A DNA stretch of 64,000 nt from Stratiformator vulcanicus (lineage in GTDB: Bacteria; Planctomycetota; Planctomycetia; Planctomycetales; Planctomycetaceae), in assembly GCF_007744515.1 (NCBI RefSeq), contig NZ_CP036268.1, positions 62,001 through 126,000 on the forward strand, written 5' to 3'. Below the pieces are notes generated by a model, which saw only the letters and a program-made list of their open reading frames with translations, was not told the DNA's origin and made no database searches. Positions 1-8,790 of the stretch are shown in pieces. How positions within the stretch are numbered: position 1 is the stretch's first letter; the number at the start of each line of letters is the position of its first letter. The position numbers and the translations under genes were made by a program.

Positions 1-1
1 G

Positions 2-616
2 CTGCTGTCCGACACGGTCGGGTTCGTTCGCAATCTGCCGCACCACTTGGTGGCGTCGTTCCGCTCAACGCTCGAAGAGGCCCGGCAGGCCGATCTGCTG
101 CTGCACGTCGTCGATGCGAGTAATCCGGAAGCCGAGGAACAGATTCGGACGGTCTACGAGGTGCTCGAAGAGATCGGCGTTGAGACCGACAGCGTGCAGC
201 TCGTCTTCAACAAGATCGACAAGGCGGAAGCCGAAGGGCCGTCCACGCTCGATATCTTAAGGCGTGAGTTTCCCGATGCGGTCTCCGTCAGCGCCGCTAC
301 CGGTCGCGGGATCGAACGCCTGACGGAACTCGTCACCATACGGTTGGGTGACGGCTATGTCGACGCGGTGATCGATACCTCCGCGGGCAACGGCAAGCTG
401 CTCGCCTTCCTCGCGGCACACGGCGTGATTCAGAATCGGGACTACGTCGATTCACGTGTCCGCGTTGAAGTTCGCCTGCCGCGGACGACGGCCGACCGCA
501 TCTTCGCGGATGAGTCGTTAGTGGATGAGGACACGAAGTTCGAACTCCTTTCGGCAAAGTCGGGAGAATCGCTGGGCGACCCGCTCCAACCCGCAACGCA
601 CGCGGCTTCAGGGTGA
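2..616 (+). CDS. hflX: GTPase HflX, C-terminal part (5' end outside window)
   Basis: Reading frame 2 is open from the first bases and continues to a TGA at 614-616, so only the C-terminal about 204 residues are present. The G3 motif DTVGF and a downstream LPHHLVASFRSTLEEA segment are characteristic of HflX (Obg-like family), followed by the LLLHVVD strand and the G4 motif FNKID. The P-loop and the N-terminal HflX domain lie before the window. HflX is known as a GTPase that binds the 50S subunit and splits stalled or heat-damaged ribosomes; that role is inferred from family membership. An apparent TTG start at 47 is internal, because conserved residues precede it. Confidence 0.95.
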   Translation: MLSDTVGFVRNLPHHLVASFRSTLEEARQADLLLHVVDASNPEAEEQIRTVYEVLEEIGVETDSVQLVFNKIDKAEAEGPSTLDILRREFPDAVSVSAATGRGIERLTELVTIRLGDGYVDAVIDTSAGNGKLLAFLAAHGVIQNRDYVDSRVRVEVRLPRTTADRIFADESLVDEDTKFELLSAKSGESLGDPLQPATHAASG

Positions 617-908
617 ATTGAATCGCAACGCTCAACAAACAAGCCCGTCGCCAAGCAAGAGACTTACTCACGAAATCACGAAAGAGTTTAAAGCTTATGA
701 TCAGATGCGAAGCATTTTTAAGATGATCAACTGCGCTAATTCTCGCGATGATAAAGTCGCGATCTCAAGTCGCGTGGGCTTTTCCTATTTTCGGGCAACC
801 CTTTCCATACAATGGGAATTTGCGAGCTAATCCCTTGCTGGCGTTGCGGGCTTGTTTGCGTTCAGAATTATTTTCGAACTCTTAGGGCACTTCTTAAAGA
901 CGTTTGCC

Positions 909-1541
909 ATGTCGACATCCCGCAGCATTGACGACGTGATCCATCACCCGCGACCGGGTGAGCCGGCGTACTTCATCGCGGAGTTCTGGCCCGATCAAGG
1001 CCGGTGGAGCGAAGAGGCTTATTTTCGGCTCCCCAAGCAGCAGGGCGTGGAACTTGTTGACGGTCGATTGGAGATGCTTGCTGTGCCGACAACTACTCAT
1101 CAGCGGCTCATGAAATGGGTGTTTCGACTCTTGATGATCAGCGTCGATGATCGCGGCTTGGGCGAAACGTTTCCGGCTGGGTTGCGGGTTCGAATCCGAG
1201 CTGGAAATGTCCGCGAGCCCGATGTCGTTGTTGTTCTAAATCGCCGACCGGGAGCCGACGAAAATCGAGCTCTCAATCACGCCGACCTCGCTGTTGAAGT
1301 CGTCAGTCCCAGTGATCCCGATCGCGATTGGGTTGAAAAGCACCGCGATTATGCGGAGGCCGGCATCAGCGAATATTGGATCGTCGACCCACGCGACCGC
1401 ACGTTGACGATCTTCTCACTCGACGAGGCCGGCGTTTATCAACAGGCGGGTCGCTGCGCAAGCGGGCAGACCGCGCGATCAACCTTGCTGCCTGACGTGA
1501 CCGTAGTCATCGATGAGCTTTTTGCCTGCGTGGGCGAGTGA
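909..1541 (+). CDS. Uma2-family putative endonuclease (DUF820)
   Basis: A 210-aa protein of the Uma2 family, whose fold is that of PD-(D/E)XK restriction endonucleases. Visible motifs are VELVDGRLEML near residue 50, EPDVVVV near 110, AVEVVSPSDPDRDW near 135 and the terminal signature YAEAGISEYWIVDP near 160. The Asp of EPDVV, the Glu of VEVVS and the Lys of EKHRDY match the expected catalytic positions. The frame is open from 852, but the ATG at 909 precedes the first family-like residues, so I start there. It stands alone between hflX and a deacetylase gene. The family is hugely amplified in planctomycetes and cyanobacteria and its biological role is unproven. A second copy lies at 54025-54690. 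Confidence 0.8.
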   Translation: MSTSRSIDDVIHHPRPGEPAYFIAEFWPDQGRWSEEAYFRLPKQQGVELVDGRLEMLAVPTTTHQRLMKWVFRLLMISVDDRGLGETFPAGLRVRIRAGNVREPDVVVVLNRRPGADENRALNHADLAVEVVSPSDPDRDWVEKHRDYAEAGISEYWIVDPRDRTLTIFSLDEAGVYQQAGRCASGQTARSTLLPDVTVVIDELFACVGE

Positions 1542-1758
1542 CAAGCTGAGCAGTTGGCTTTGACGGCCGGATGACGTGGATCACGGTTCGTCTTGGATCG
1601 AGTGAAAGTCCCCATCGAAGTCGATTTGATGCCGTGATGTCACCACCGAGGCGAATTTGCGGATGCAGGGGCTTACATGGGCCTCCTTCCCCGTTTAGGC
1701 TTTCTGATCGACCTCAACGCTTTCTTTCAGTGACGTTTCATCCGATCGAGGAATTGAA

Positions 1759-2676
1759 ATGAATTCGAAGCCGGTTACCGGAGAATACGCACGCGAACGG
1801 CAGGTGCCTCGCCGCGAAGCTTTAGGCACTTTAGCGGCCGTTGCCGCAGGGGCGATGACGGTTTCGCCCCGCTCGCTCTTTGCAGCCGAGACCGACAAGC
1901 CGGTTCGACTCATCACTCGTGCCGACGATCTTGGCGGGATGCGGAGCCTTAATCACGCGGTGATTGAGTGCGTCGATCCCGGGATTGTGCGAAACGCTTC
2001 GGTCATGGCAACGACGCCTTACACTGCCGAGGCCGCTAAGACGTTTGCCGCTCGTGAAGACATCTGCTTCGGGCTGCATTCGGTGCTGACATCGGAATGG
2101 GACGACGTGCGGTGGGGACCGGTCGCCCCGAAAAAGCATGTGCCTTCGCTGCTTCAGGAAGACGGCACGCTGCATCAGTTTCATGCCGGACTGAAGGGCG
2201 TCAATGCCGATGAAGCCCTGATCGAGCTTGATGCTCAGCTCGCGAGAATTAAGAAGTTGGGCTTTAAGCCGAAGTATGTCGACTCGCATATGGGGGCGGT
2301 CACACACGTTCCGGAATTGCCGGAGAAGTTTGCCGCGTGGTGTGCTGCCAACGATCTGTTTGACTATCGCGATGCGAGCATTACCAAACCCCCCGGCGTA
2401 CATGGATACGGCAGTGTTAAAAATCGTCGCAAGCCGGATGACTTCCCCGATGTCGTGCTCAGCGCAATTAAGAAATGCACTCCGGGGGAAATTTACCTTC
2501 TTAATGGACATCCCGCCTACAACGATGCCGAAACCCAAAAGCTGGGCCACGACGGCTACGCTGACGGAGCCGTGGCAAACAATTTGAACCTCGAGCGATT
2601 GGTCTTCACGGATCCTCGCATTATCGAATTGTGCGAGAGCGATGCCGTGGAACTGGTGCGCTACGACGAACTGTAA
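1759..2676 (+). CDS. ChbG/HpnK (YdjC)-type polysaccharide deacetylase, Tat-exported
   Basis: A 305-aa protein with a twin-arginine-like leader (VPRREALGTLAAVAAGAMTV, residues 16-35) ending near SLFAAE. The mature part begins VRLITRADDLGGMRSLNHAV, the ADDxG metal-binding start of the YdjC/ChbG family of carbohydrate deacetylases. FGLHSVLTSEW near residue 115, KYVDSHMGAVTHVPEL near 175 and YLLNGHPAYND near 250 supply the conserved His residues. Known relatives remove acetyl groups from chitooligosaccharides or hopanoid precursors; the substrate here is unknown. Tat export is unusual for ChbG itself but common for planctomycete relatives. A bidirectional terminator follows at about 2701. The start ATG at 1759 has GAGGAA 7-12 bases upstream. 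Confidence 0.82.
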   Translation: MNSKPVTGEYARERQVPRREALGTLAAVAAGAMTVSPRSLFAAETDKPVRLITRADDLGGMRSLNHAVIECVDPGIVRNASVMATTPYTAEAAKTFAAREDICFGLHSVLTSEWDDVRWGPVAPKKHVPSLLQEDGTLHQFHAGLKGVNADEALIELDAQLARIKKLGFKPKYVDSHMGAVTHVPELPEKFAAWCAANDLFDYRDASITKPPGVHGYGSVKNRRKPDDFPDVVLSAIKKCTPGEIYLLNGHPAYNDAETQKLGHDGYADGAVANNLNLERLVFTDPRIIELCESDAVELVRYDEL

Positions 2677-2697
2677 TACTTTGGATTATGCATCAAT

Positions 2698-2736
2698 AAA
2701 AAAGCCCCGGCGTTGAAACGTCGGGGCTTTTCGTTT
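2698..2736. terminator. Bidirectional intrinsic terminator between convergent genes
   Basis: Arms AAAGCCCCGGCG and CGTCGGGGCTTT (one G-T mismatch) around a TTGAAA loop at 2701-2730, with T-rich sequence on the plus side and an A-run (ATAAAAAA on plus, a T-run on minus) on the other. It lies between the deacetylase stop and the fliA stop, so it can end both transcripts. Confidence 0.85.
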
Positions 2737-2752
2737 GGTGCCGAAAGGTCGA

Positions 2753-3553
2753 TCAACCGAATTCCGGTCGACGACGGCGGAGTTGGTCTTTGAGGCGTGC
2801 GACGATGCTCGAGTGCATCTGGCTAACGCGGCTTTCAGAGAGGCCGAGCGTCTGGCCGATGTCCTTCATCGTCAGCTCTTCGTAGTAATAAAGGATGATG
2901 ATCAGCCGCTCGTTGCGATTGAGGCCCTTTGTGACGAGCTTCATCACGTCCCGCTTCTGCAGGCCGAGCGTCGGATCTTCGCCCTTCGAGTCTTCGAGGA
3001 TGTCGACTTCGCGGACGTCTTTATAACTGTCGGTCTCGTACCATTTCTTATTGAGACTGACGAGATTGACGGCCGAGGCTTCGGTCTTCAGTTTTTCGAA
3101 CTCTTCGATCGGCAATTGCATCTTGCCGGCGATTTCCTGATCGGTCGGTGGCCGACCGTGTTCGGCTTCGGCCGATTTGCGGGCCGCTTCGAGCTTTGAG
3201 GCTTTGCTGCGAACGAGCCGAGGGACCCAGTCCATCGTACGGAGTTCGTCGAGCATGGCCCCGCGAATTCGCGGCACGCAATACGTTTCGAACTTAACGC
3301 CGCGTTCCAGATCGAACGCATCGATCGCGTCCATCAGGCCGAAGACGCCCGCACTGATGAGGTCGTTCATGTCGACCCCCTCGGGCAGTCGCTGCCAGAC
3401 ACGTTCGGCGTTGTAGCGTACAAGAGGCAGGTATCGCTCGATCAGGCGATTGCGAAGTGCCTGATCCGATTGGTCGACCTTAAAGGCCTTCCAGACATCG
3501 GTGACATCCTCGGCCTTGGTTCGTGCGCCGGCATATTTCGTGTGTGTCGTCAT
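2753..3553 (-). CDS. fliA: FliA/WhiG-family RNA polymerase sigma factor
   Basis: A 266-aa sigma-70-family factor. Region 2 is at about residues 30-110 (LVRYNAERVWQRLPEGVD, DLISAGVFGLMDAIDAFD, GVKFETYCVPRIRGAMLDEL, ending in TMDWVPRLVR). Region 3 (GRPPTDQEIAGKMQLPIEEF) is at about 135-155, and region 4 (NRNERLIIILYYYEELTMKD, LGLSESRVSQMHSSIVARLK) is at 210-260. The EYWVPR-like linker is diagnostic of FliA/WhiG. In motile bacteria this factor transcribes late flagellar genes, and its position downstream of flhA and flhF supports that role. No anti-sigma factor FlgM is seen in the window. Confidence 0.92.
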   Translation of the reverse strand: MTTHTKYAGARTKAEDVTDVWKAFKVDQSDQALRNRLIERYLPLVRYNAERVWQRLPEGVDMNDLISAGVFGLMDAIDAFDLERGVKFETYCVPRIRGAMLDELRTMDWVPRLVRSKASKLEAARKSAEAEHGRPPTDQEIAGKMQLPIEEFEKLKTEASAVNLVSLNKKWYETDSYKDVREVDILEDSKGEDPTLGLQKRDVMKLVTKGLNRNERLIIILYYYEELTMKDIGQTLGLSESRVSQMHSSIVARLKDQLRRRRPEFG

Positions 3554-3673
3554 CCAGCCCTCCGTGGTCTCGTCATCGTCCGTCGCAAATCCTTGCGAGG
3601 ACGTTTAATCGGTCGGTTCCCGTGCCGCTGTCTTCCCGCTGCCTTTACCGTGTCATCTGCTGCGAAATGCCGA

Positions 3674-3931
3674 TCACTGATTGTCGTGATCGCTCGAATC
3701 ATCTGCCGTTTCTTGCGTCGCACGCACGGCATTATCGAATCGAATAGCGGCGACTTCTTCCGCGAGTCGCCGGCCGATCTCTCCGAACACAAACCCCAGC
3801 AGGTAGAAGATCGCCCCTGCGGCGAAGGATGCCAGCAGCCCGGGGATGACGGCGGCTCCGGACAGCGCCGACTGCGCTGCGACTGCTGCGAGTGCGATCA
3901 GTCCGAGCCGTTGTGCGTAATGGACCGCCAT
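3674..3931 (-). CDS. Small two-helix membrane protein in the flagellar operon
   Basis: 85 aa. Two hydrophobic segments are visible: about residues 10-28 (LGLIALAAVAAQSALSGAAV) and 30-50 (PGLLASFAAGAIFYLLGFVF). An amphipathic tail with GEIGRRLAEEVAAIRFDNAV and an acidic C-terminus (DDSSDHDNQ) follows. I do not recognise a family. It lies between flhF and fliA on the same strand, the place where flhG is found in many flagellar operons, so a link to flagellar assembly is inferred only from position. The start ATG at 3931 leaves 174 bases to the flhF stop. Confidence 0.6.
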   Translation of the reverse strand: MAVHYAQRLGLIALAAVAAQSALSGAAVIPGLLASFAAGAIFYLLGFVFGEIGRRLAEEVAAIRFDNAVRATQETADDSSDHDNQ

Positions 3932-4105
3932 TAATTTGAGTGTCCCGTCGGCACGGTCGGAAATAGGAGACGGCGCGCGGCGGCCGCCATGGCTTATTAT
4001 CGGTCATCGTCGGTTCGTTCTTGAGAAAAACTGTCGGAGGCCTCGAAGTCAGGCCAGCCGTTAAACTTTGCAATCGATCGTTCCGCCCGGACGTCCGGGT
4101 TTTAA

Positions 4106-5368
4106 TTAAGCGTTCGGCGTCAGGGGGAGAATGGCGTTGGCTGCGGCGTCGCTGGTCGCGGTTTCGAAATCATCGGGAACGTTTTGTCCCGTCGTGAAGT
4201 AGCTGAGCGGCAGACCGGAGTGTCGGCAGAGCGTGACAATTCCGCCCGCGCCGTCGGCTTCGTCCAATTTGCTGGCGACCAGGTGAGTCACGCCAACGCG
4301 GCGAAATTGGTCCACGGCGTTTAAAAGCGCCCGGCGGCTTGCGGCGACACTGACGACCAGATGCACTTCGTCGACATCGGCGGCATTAAGCAGGTCGCGC
4401 AGTTCATCAATCTGTCGGGCATCTCGTGGACTGCGACCGGCTGTGTCGATGAATATTAAGTCGACGTCGGCGAGGTCTTCCAGCGCGTCACGCATCTCGC
4501 TGCGATCGGCGACGACTCGCATTGGCAGGTCAATAATTTCGGCGTAGGTCTTCAGTTGTTCGACTGCGGCCACCCGATACGTGTCGACGGTGACCAGACC
4601 CATTGAGACATCGCCCCGCATTTTCAGGTCGGCGGCGAGCTTCGCGATGGTCGTCGTTTTGCCAACCCCGGTCGGGCCGACGAGCGCGACAACTTTGCGT
4701 TGACCCCGCACGGGCTCGATCGAACCGCCGCAGCGGATCTCCGCACCAAGACGATGATGGATGGCCTCTCGGAGCGAAATGTTCGGATTGGACCGGGCGG
4801 TCGTGACGAGTCGGCGAGCGTCCGTATGATCGACGCCGCTTTGAATTAAGTCCTCGTAGACTTCCGTCTGCGTCTCGTCGAGTTGATCGTCCTCACCAAA
4901 ACGGCGTTCTCGCTCAATTCGCTCCAACGCTCGCTGGATGATGTCGAGCCGGTTCGCCAATGCGTCGGTCTGATCGACGGCGGGCGCGGCTGATCGTTGG
5001 GGGCGAACGGGACTCGTCGTCTCTGGCGAAGCCTTTTCTTCGGTCTCGCTCCATCGGCCGTCCGTCAGGGGTGAGTCATAGTTCTGCGTGGCGATTTCGC
5101 GGACGATATCGACGGCTTTGCGCTCCTGAATTGTCATTGCGGGCGCGGGCCGACGGCGGGGCGGTGTGCGCCGGGCTGCCGCTTTCGTGGTGATGCCGAG
5201 TCCCGCCGTAATTTCGACTTCCGCCTTCGGTTGAGAAAACGACAGCAGCCGCTTGCGGGCCGGGACCTCACGCGTGTTGAGAATGACCGCATCGGAGCCC
5301 ATCTCGCGTTTCACGCGGTCGAGTGCGTCCTGCATTGATGCGGCTCGAAAGCTGCGAATATCGGGCAT
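4106..5368 (-). CDS. flhF: Flagellar biosynthesis GTPase FlhF
   Basis: 420 aa, SRP-type GTPase. The N-terminus MPDIRSFRAASMQDALDRVK and GSDAVILNTREV match the FlhF N-domain. A low-complexity basic/acidic linker fills about residues 70-170. The NG domain begins near 185 (LIQSGVDHTDARRLV) with the P-loop GPTGVGKTTTIAKLAADL near 225, VDTYRVAAVEQLKTYAEI near 258, the DTAGRSPRD G3 near 300 and the ASKLDEADGAGG G4/G5 region near 365. FlhF sets the site and number of polar flagella and helps insert FliF and the export gate. It follows flhA with a 96-base gap on the same strand. The usual partner FlhG is not encoded next to it. Confidence 0.93.
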   Translation of the reverse strand: MPDIRSFRAASMQDALDRVKREMGSDAVILNTREVPARKRLLSFSQPKAEVEITAGLGITTKAAARRTPPRRRPAPAMTIQERKAVDIVREIATQNYDSPLTDGRWSETEEKASPETTSPVRPQRSAAPAVDQTDALANRLDIIQRALERIERERRFGEDDQLDETQTEVYEDLIQSGVDHTDARRLVTTARSNPNISLREAIHHRLGAEIRCGGSIEPVRGQRKVVALVGPTGVGKTTTIAKLAADLKMRGDVSMGLVTVDTYRVAAVEQLKTYAEIIDLPMRVVADRSEMRDALEDLADVDLIFIDTAGRSPRDARQIDELRDLLNAADVDEVHLVVSVAASRRALLNAVDQFRRVGVTHLVASKLDEADGAGGIVTLCRHSGLPLSYFTTGQNVPDDFETATSDAAANAILPLTPNA

Positions 5369-5464
5369 GATTTGAGGCAGGCAGGAGGAGGGCGGGCTGT
5401 GCCCGCCGGTTTAATGTTGAGAGTTGAGAGGTGAGTGACTCTTGTTGTCAGCTCTAATTGCGTC

Positions 5465-7543
5465 TTAGCCGCGGACGTCGGGGACGCTGCCGTGGACTTC
5501 GACATTGGTGTCGCGTGTGATTTCGTTAAGGCTCAGAACGGCGAGTTTGGAGAGAGAGCTACGCGTGATTTGTTTCAGCCCGGCCCGAACCTGCGGCCCG
5601 CACACGACGACGGCGGGATGGCCCGCGGAGGTCAGTGCGGACAGGGAATCGGCCAGTTGTTTGACGGTCTGATCGACGACGTTCGGCGGAAGTTTGATCG
5701 CCAGTCCCGCTTCGCCAAATTCGAAGCCTTTGGAAAGTGTGTCTTCCAAACCGGGATCGAGTGTGACGCAATGCAGGACGTTGTCGCGGTCGCGGTACTG
5801 CTGGCAGATCGTGCGGGCCAAGGCGTTGCGGACGTATTCGGTCAGAATGCCAAGGTCTTTGGTCCGGTCGGCAAAGTCACCGAGGGTTTCGAGGATCGTT
5901 TCGAGGTCCCGGATCGGCACCCGCTCCTTGAGCAGGTTCGCGAGGATCTGATGCACCTGCGAGACTTTGAGTTGATCGGGAATGAGCTCTTCGACGACGT
6001 TCGGCGAATGTTCTTTCAGATTGTCGAGAAGCTGGTGGACGTGCTGGCGGGTGAGGATTTCTGCGGCGTGGTCGCGGACGATCTCGGTCAGGTGCGTGAT
6101 CAATACCGCACTCGGCTCGACGACCTGATAGCCGTACAACTCGGCCCGTTCGACGGCGGATAGTTCGATCCAGTGGGCCGGTCGACCGAACGCCGGTTCG
6201 GTCGTCTCGACGCCGGGGAGTGATCCGGAAGCTGCGCCGGTATCGATTGCCAACCGGGCATCGGCGTAGGCTTCGCCTTTGGCGATTGGCACATCGCGGA
6301 GTTTGATGCGATAGGTGCGTTGATCGAGGCGAATGTTGTCGCGAATTCGGACCTTCGGCAGGATCATGCCGAGTTCCTGCGCGATTTTATTGCGAATGCG
6401 GACGACCCGATCGAGCAGATCGCCACCGCTCGAGGGATCGGCGAGCTTGAGCAGTCCGACGCCGAGTTCGAGTTCGAGCGGATCGACGAGCAGGTTCTCT
6501 TCCGGCTTTGGTTCGGGCCGCTGGGCCTGTTCCTGCTGCCGCTCCTGCTTGGCTTGCTCGACAACTTTCTGCGAATTCGATCGCCGGAGACTGACCCCGA
6601 CGACGGCGCAACCGGCTCCCAAAGTGAGCATCGGCATCGTCGGCAATCCGGTCAGCGACAGGGCGACGAGAAAGCTCGCGGCCAGGAACATCGCTTCGGG
6701 ATGCCGAAACATCTGGCCGACGACGTCCTGCGGCAGGTTGCTGGCTGAGGACGTTCGCGTGACGACAAGTGCCGCGGCGAGAGAGATTAGAAAGCCCGGA
6801 ACTTGAGTGACGAGACCGTCGCCGATGGTCAACGTCGTGAAGACGCGGGCGGCGTCGGAGGCATTCATCCCGTTTTCGACCATGCCGACATAAAAGCCGC
6901 CGGCGATGTTGATCAATGTGATCACGATCGAGGCGATCGCATCGCCGCGGACGAATTTACTGGCACCATCCATCGACCCGTAGAAATCGGCTTGGCTGGT
7001 AATTTCTTCGCGGCGGGATTTGGCTTGTTCGGACGTGATTAATCCGGCGTTCAGATCGGCGTCGATCGCCATCTGCTTACCGGGCATGCCGTCGAGCGCA
7101 AATCGCGCGGCGACTTCACTGATCCGCGTCGCACCCTTGGTAATCACAAGGAACTGAATCGCGATCAGAATGACGAACAGGATCACTCCGACTGCGAGGT
7201 TCCCGCTGGTAACGAAGCTGCCGAAGGCTTCAATTACGCCCCCGGCCGCATTGGTTCCGTCGGTCGCCCCGCGGCTGAGGATGAGTCGCGTACTGGCGAC
7301 GTTGAGCACCAGTCGCACGAGCGTCGTGCCCAGCAGAATCGCCGGGAAAACGCTGAATTCGAGCGGCTTGGCGACATAGATGGTCGTCAGCAGGATCAGT
7401 ACCCCGATCGTGACGTTGCACGCCAGAAGCATGTCCATCAACACCGGCGGCAGCGGCGCGACGATTACAAGAATCGCCGTGACGATGAGCACGGGGAAGA
7501 TCAGACCGCGGGTACCCGCGAGGATGTCACGCAACGATCCCAT
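5465..7543 (-). CDS. flhA: Flagellar type III export gate protein FlhA
   Basis: 692 aa, full length for FlhA. The N-terminal half has about eight membrane helices, starting with LIFPVLIVTAILVIVAPLPP and including LEFSVFPAILLGTTLVRLVL. The FHIPEP signature region reads RFALDGMPGKQMAIDADLNA followed by SRREEITSQADFYGSMDGAS. The C-terminal cytoplasmic domain (about 345-692) carries the chaperone-docking subdomains, with HIVEPSAVLITHLTEIV-like sequence and IPIRDLETILETLGDFA-like sequence. FlhA is the ring-forming export gate of the flagellar type III apparatus. It is the first gene of the minus-strand block flhA-flhF-orf-fliA. ATG at 7543 is the family start. Confidence 0.95.
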   Translation of the reverse strand: MGSLRDILAGTRGLIFPVLIVTAILVIVAPLPPVLMDMLLACNVTIGVLILLTTIYVAKPLEFSVFPAILLGTTLVRLVLNVASTRLILSRGATDGTNAAGGVIEAFGSFVTSGNLAVGVILFVILIAIQFLVITKGATRISEVAARFALDGMPGKQMAIDADLNAGLITSEQAKSRREEITSQADFYGSMDGASKFVRGDAIASIVITLINIAGGFYVGMVENGMNASDAARVFTTLTIGDGLVTQVPGFLISLAAALVVTRTSSASNLPQDVVGQMFRHPEAMFLAASFLVALSLTGLPTMPMLTLGAGCAVVGVSLRRSNSQKVVEQAKQERQQEQAQRPEPKPEENLLVDPLELELGVGLLKLADPSSGGDLLDRVVRIRNKIAQELGMILPKVRIRDNIRLDQRTYRIKLRDVPIAKGEAYADARLAIDTGAASGSLPGVETTEPAFGRPAHWIELSAVERAELYGYQVVEPSAVLITHLTEIVRDHAAEILTRQHVHQLLDNLKEHSPNVVEELIPDQLKVSQVHQILANLLKERVPIRDLETILETLGDFADRTKDLGILTEYVRNALARTICQQYRDRDNVLHCVTLDPGLEDTLSKGFEFGEAGLAIKLPPNVVDQTVKQLADSLSALTSAGHPAVVVCGPQVRAGLKQITRSSLSKLAVLSLNEITRDTNVEVHGSVPDVRG

Positions 7544-7787
7544 GGAGGTCGCTTTGGCCTCTGAGCCGGAAAGGGAATGGTGGTAGCAGTGGGGAAGTCA
7601 GCTTGGAGATGAGGGCCGATTGATAGCGAATCTGGACCCAATTGATCCAGTTTTCTTCGACGCCGCGGAACATTTTGTAAATGTTTCCCCGGTTGGCATC
7701 GGTTTCGCCGGGATCAGGCGACCACATTCTGGACACCGAACGGAGCGAAACGCACGGCGCGCTAGACGGTCGACGATCGGCACGCGG
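7544..7787. other. Intergenic stretch upstream of flhA, no gene recognised
   Basis: 244 bases between the nitrilase stop and the flhA start, both on the minus strand. A minus-strand open frame can be drawn through it, but its translation has no consistent family features and runs into the nitrilase gene in another frame. The region probably holds the flhA leader and promoter. I could not identify a convincing sigma-54 or sigma-28 box by eye. Confidence 0.4.
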
Positions 7788-8603
7788 TCATACGCCCGAA
7801 AGCGCATCGTTGAGCAGCGTCGGTATGACCGAGCGGCAACGATCGACATCGGCGAGCTCAATTTCGGCATCGATGACTTCTGCATCCGTCCCGGCCCGGG
7901 CGAGAACTTCGCCCCACGGTGAAACGATCATCGAATGGCCGAAGGTTCTCTTGCCGCCGGGGTGCTGTCCGCATTGGTTCGGAGCTAAGACAAACGAGCC
8001 GGTCTCGATGGCACGCGCACGCACCAAGACTTCCCAGTGGGCCTCACCCGTCGCCTGCGTGAAAGCGGCCGGGATCGATAAGACGTTCGCACCCGCCTGT
8101 GCGAGCCGTCGATACAGCAGCGGGAATCGAACGTCGTAACAAATCGACAGACCGATCGTTCCGAAATCGGTCGGCACGGTCGTGAGTGAACTGCCGGCTT
8201 GGTAATAGTCGGATTCGCGATGCGCTTCGCCGCCCGGCAGCGAGACGTCGAACAGATGAATCTTGTCGTACGTCGCGGGTGGTGAGCCGTCCGGCGAAAA
8301 CAGATAGCTGCGGTTGGCGACCTTCGTGGGACTGAGCGGAACATGCAGTGAGCCGACGAGAATCAAGCAATTCAACTCCCGCGCCAGCGCGGCGAATCGC
8401 TCCACGCCCTCTGTTGCTTCTCGCTGAGCGATCGCGACGAGCGATGACGTGTCGGCGATCATCGCAAGCACATTTTCGGGCAGCACGATCAGCTTCGCTC
8501 CCCGCCCGGCCGCATCACGGCACAGTTCAATCGCGCGGCCCAGATTGCGCGAGAAATCGTCACTGGAATTGCACTGCACACAGGCGGCGGTGAATTGAAT
8601 CAT
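7788..8603 (-). CDS. Carbon-nitrogen hydrolase (Nit/omega-amidase-like)
   Basis: 271 aa, nitrilase superfamily. The Glu-Lys-Cys triad is visible: E in KLIVLPENV (about residue 43), K in ATYDKIHLFDV (about 113) and C in IGLSICYDVRFPLLYR (about 150). The SICYDVRFP form of the Cys box and the YDKIHLFDV form of the Lys box are typical of Nit1/Nit2-like proteins. These hydrolyse deaminated glutathione or alpha-keto amides and serve in metabolite repair. ATG at 8603 gives the standard family N-terminus (FTAACVQCNSSDDF). It is on the same strand as flhA but functionally unrelated. Confidence 0.88.
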   Translation of the reverse strand: MIQFTAACVQCNSSDDFSRNLGRAIELCRDAAGRGAKLIVLPENVLAMIADTSSLVAIAQREATEGVERFAALARELNCLILVGSLHVPLSPTKVANRSYLFSPDGSPPATYDKIHLFDVSLPGGEAHRESDYYQAGSSLTTVPTDFGTIGLSICYDVRFPLLYRRLAQAGANVLSIPAAFTQATGEAHWEVLVRARAIETGSFVLAPNQCGQHPGGKRTFGHSMIVSPWGEVLARAGTDAEVIDAEIELADVDRCRSVIPTLLNDALSGV

Positions 8604-8790
8604 GACGGCAATACCTGCGGAGCGAGCATCCGATGAATGCCGCTTCAGCCGGAACAGACGCAGTGGCGAACTCGCTTCAACCAGCGTGGAACACGCGAGT
8701 CAAAAAGTATACATCACGCCGCGCATAGAGAGTTCGACAAAACGGCCGCCGATCAATTTCATCCGCACGAGCGCATTGGAAGTATCGCGG

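Noticed and set aside
1186-1205. GGGTTCGAATCC resembling a tRNA T-arm
   Set aside because: It lies inside the well-supported Uma2 frame, and no acceptor, D or anticodon stems are found around it.
7598-7885. Minus-strand frame with RCPECGRLIP, resembling a zinc ribbon
   Set aside because: Only one Cys pair, and most of the frame overlaps the nitrilase gene out of frame.
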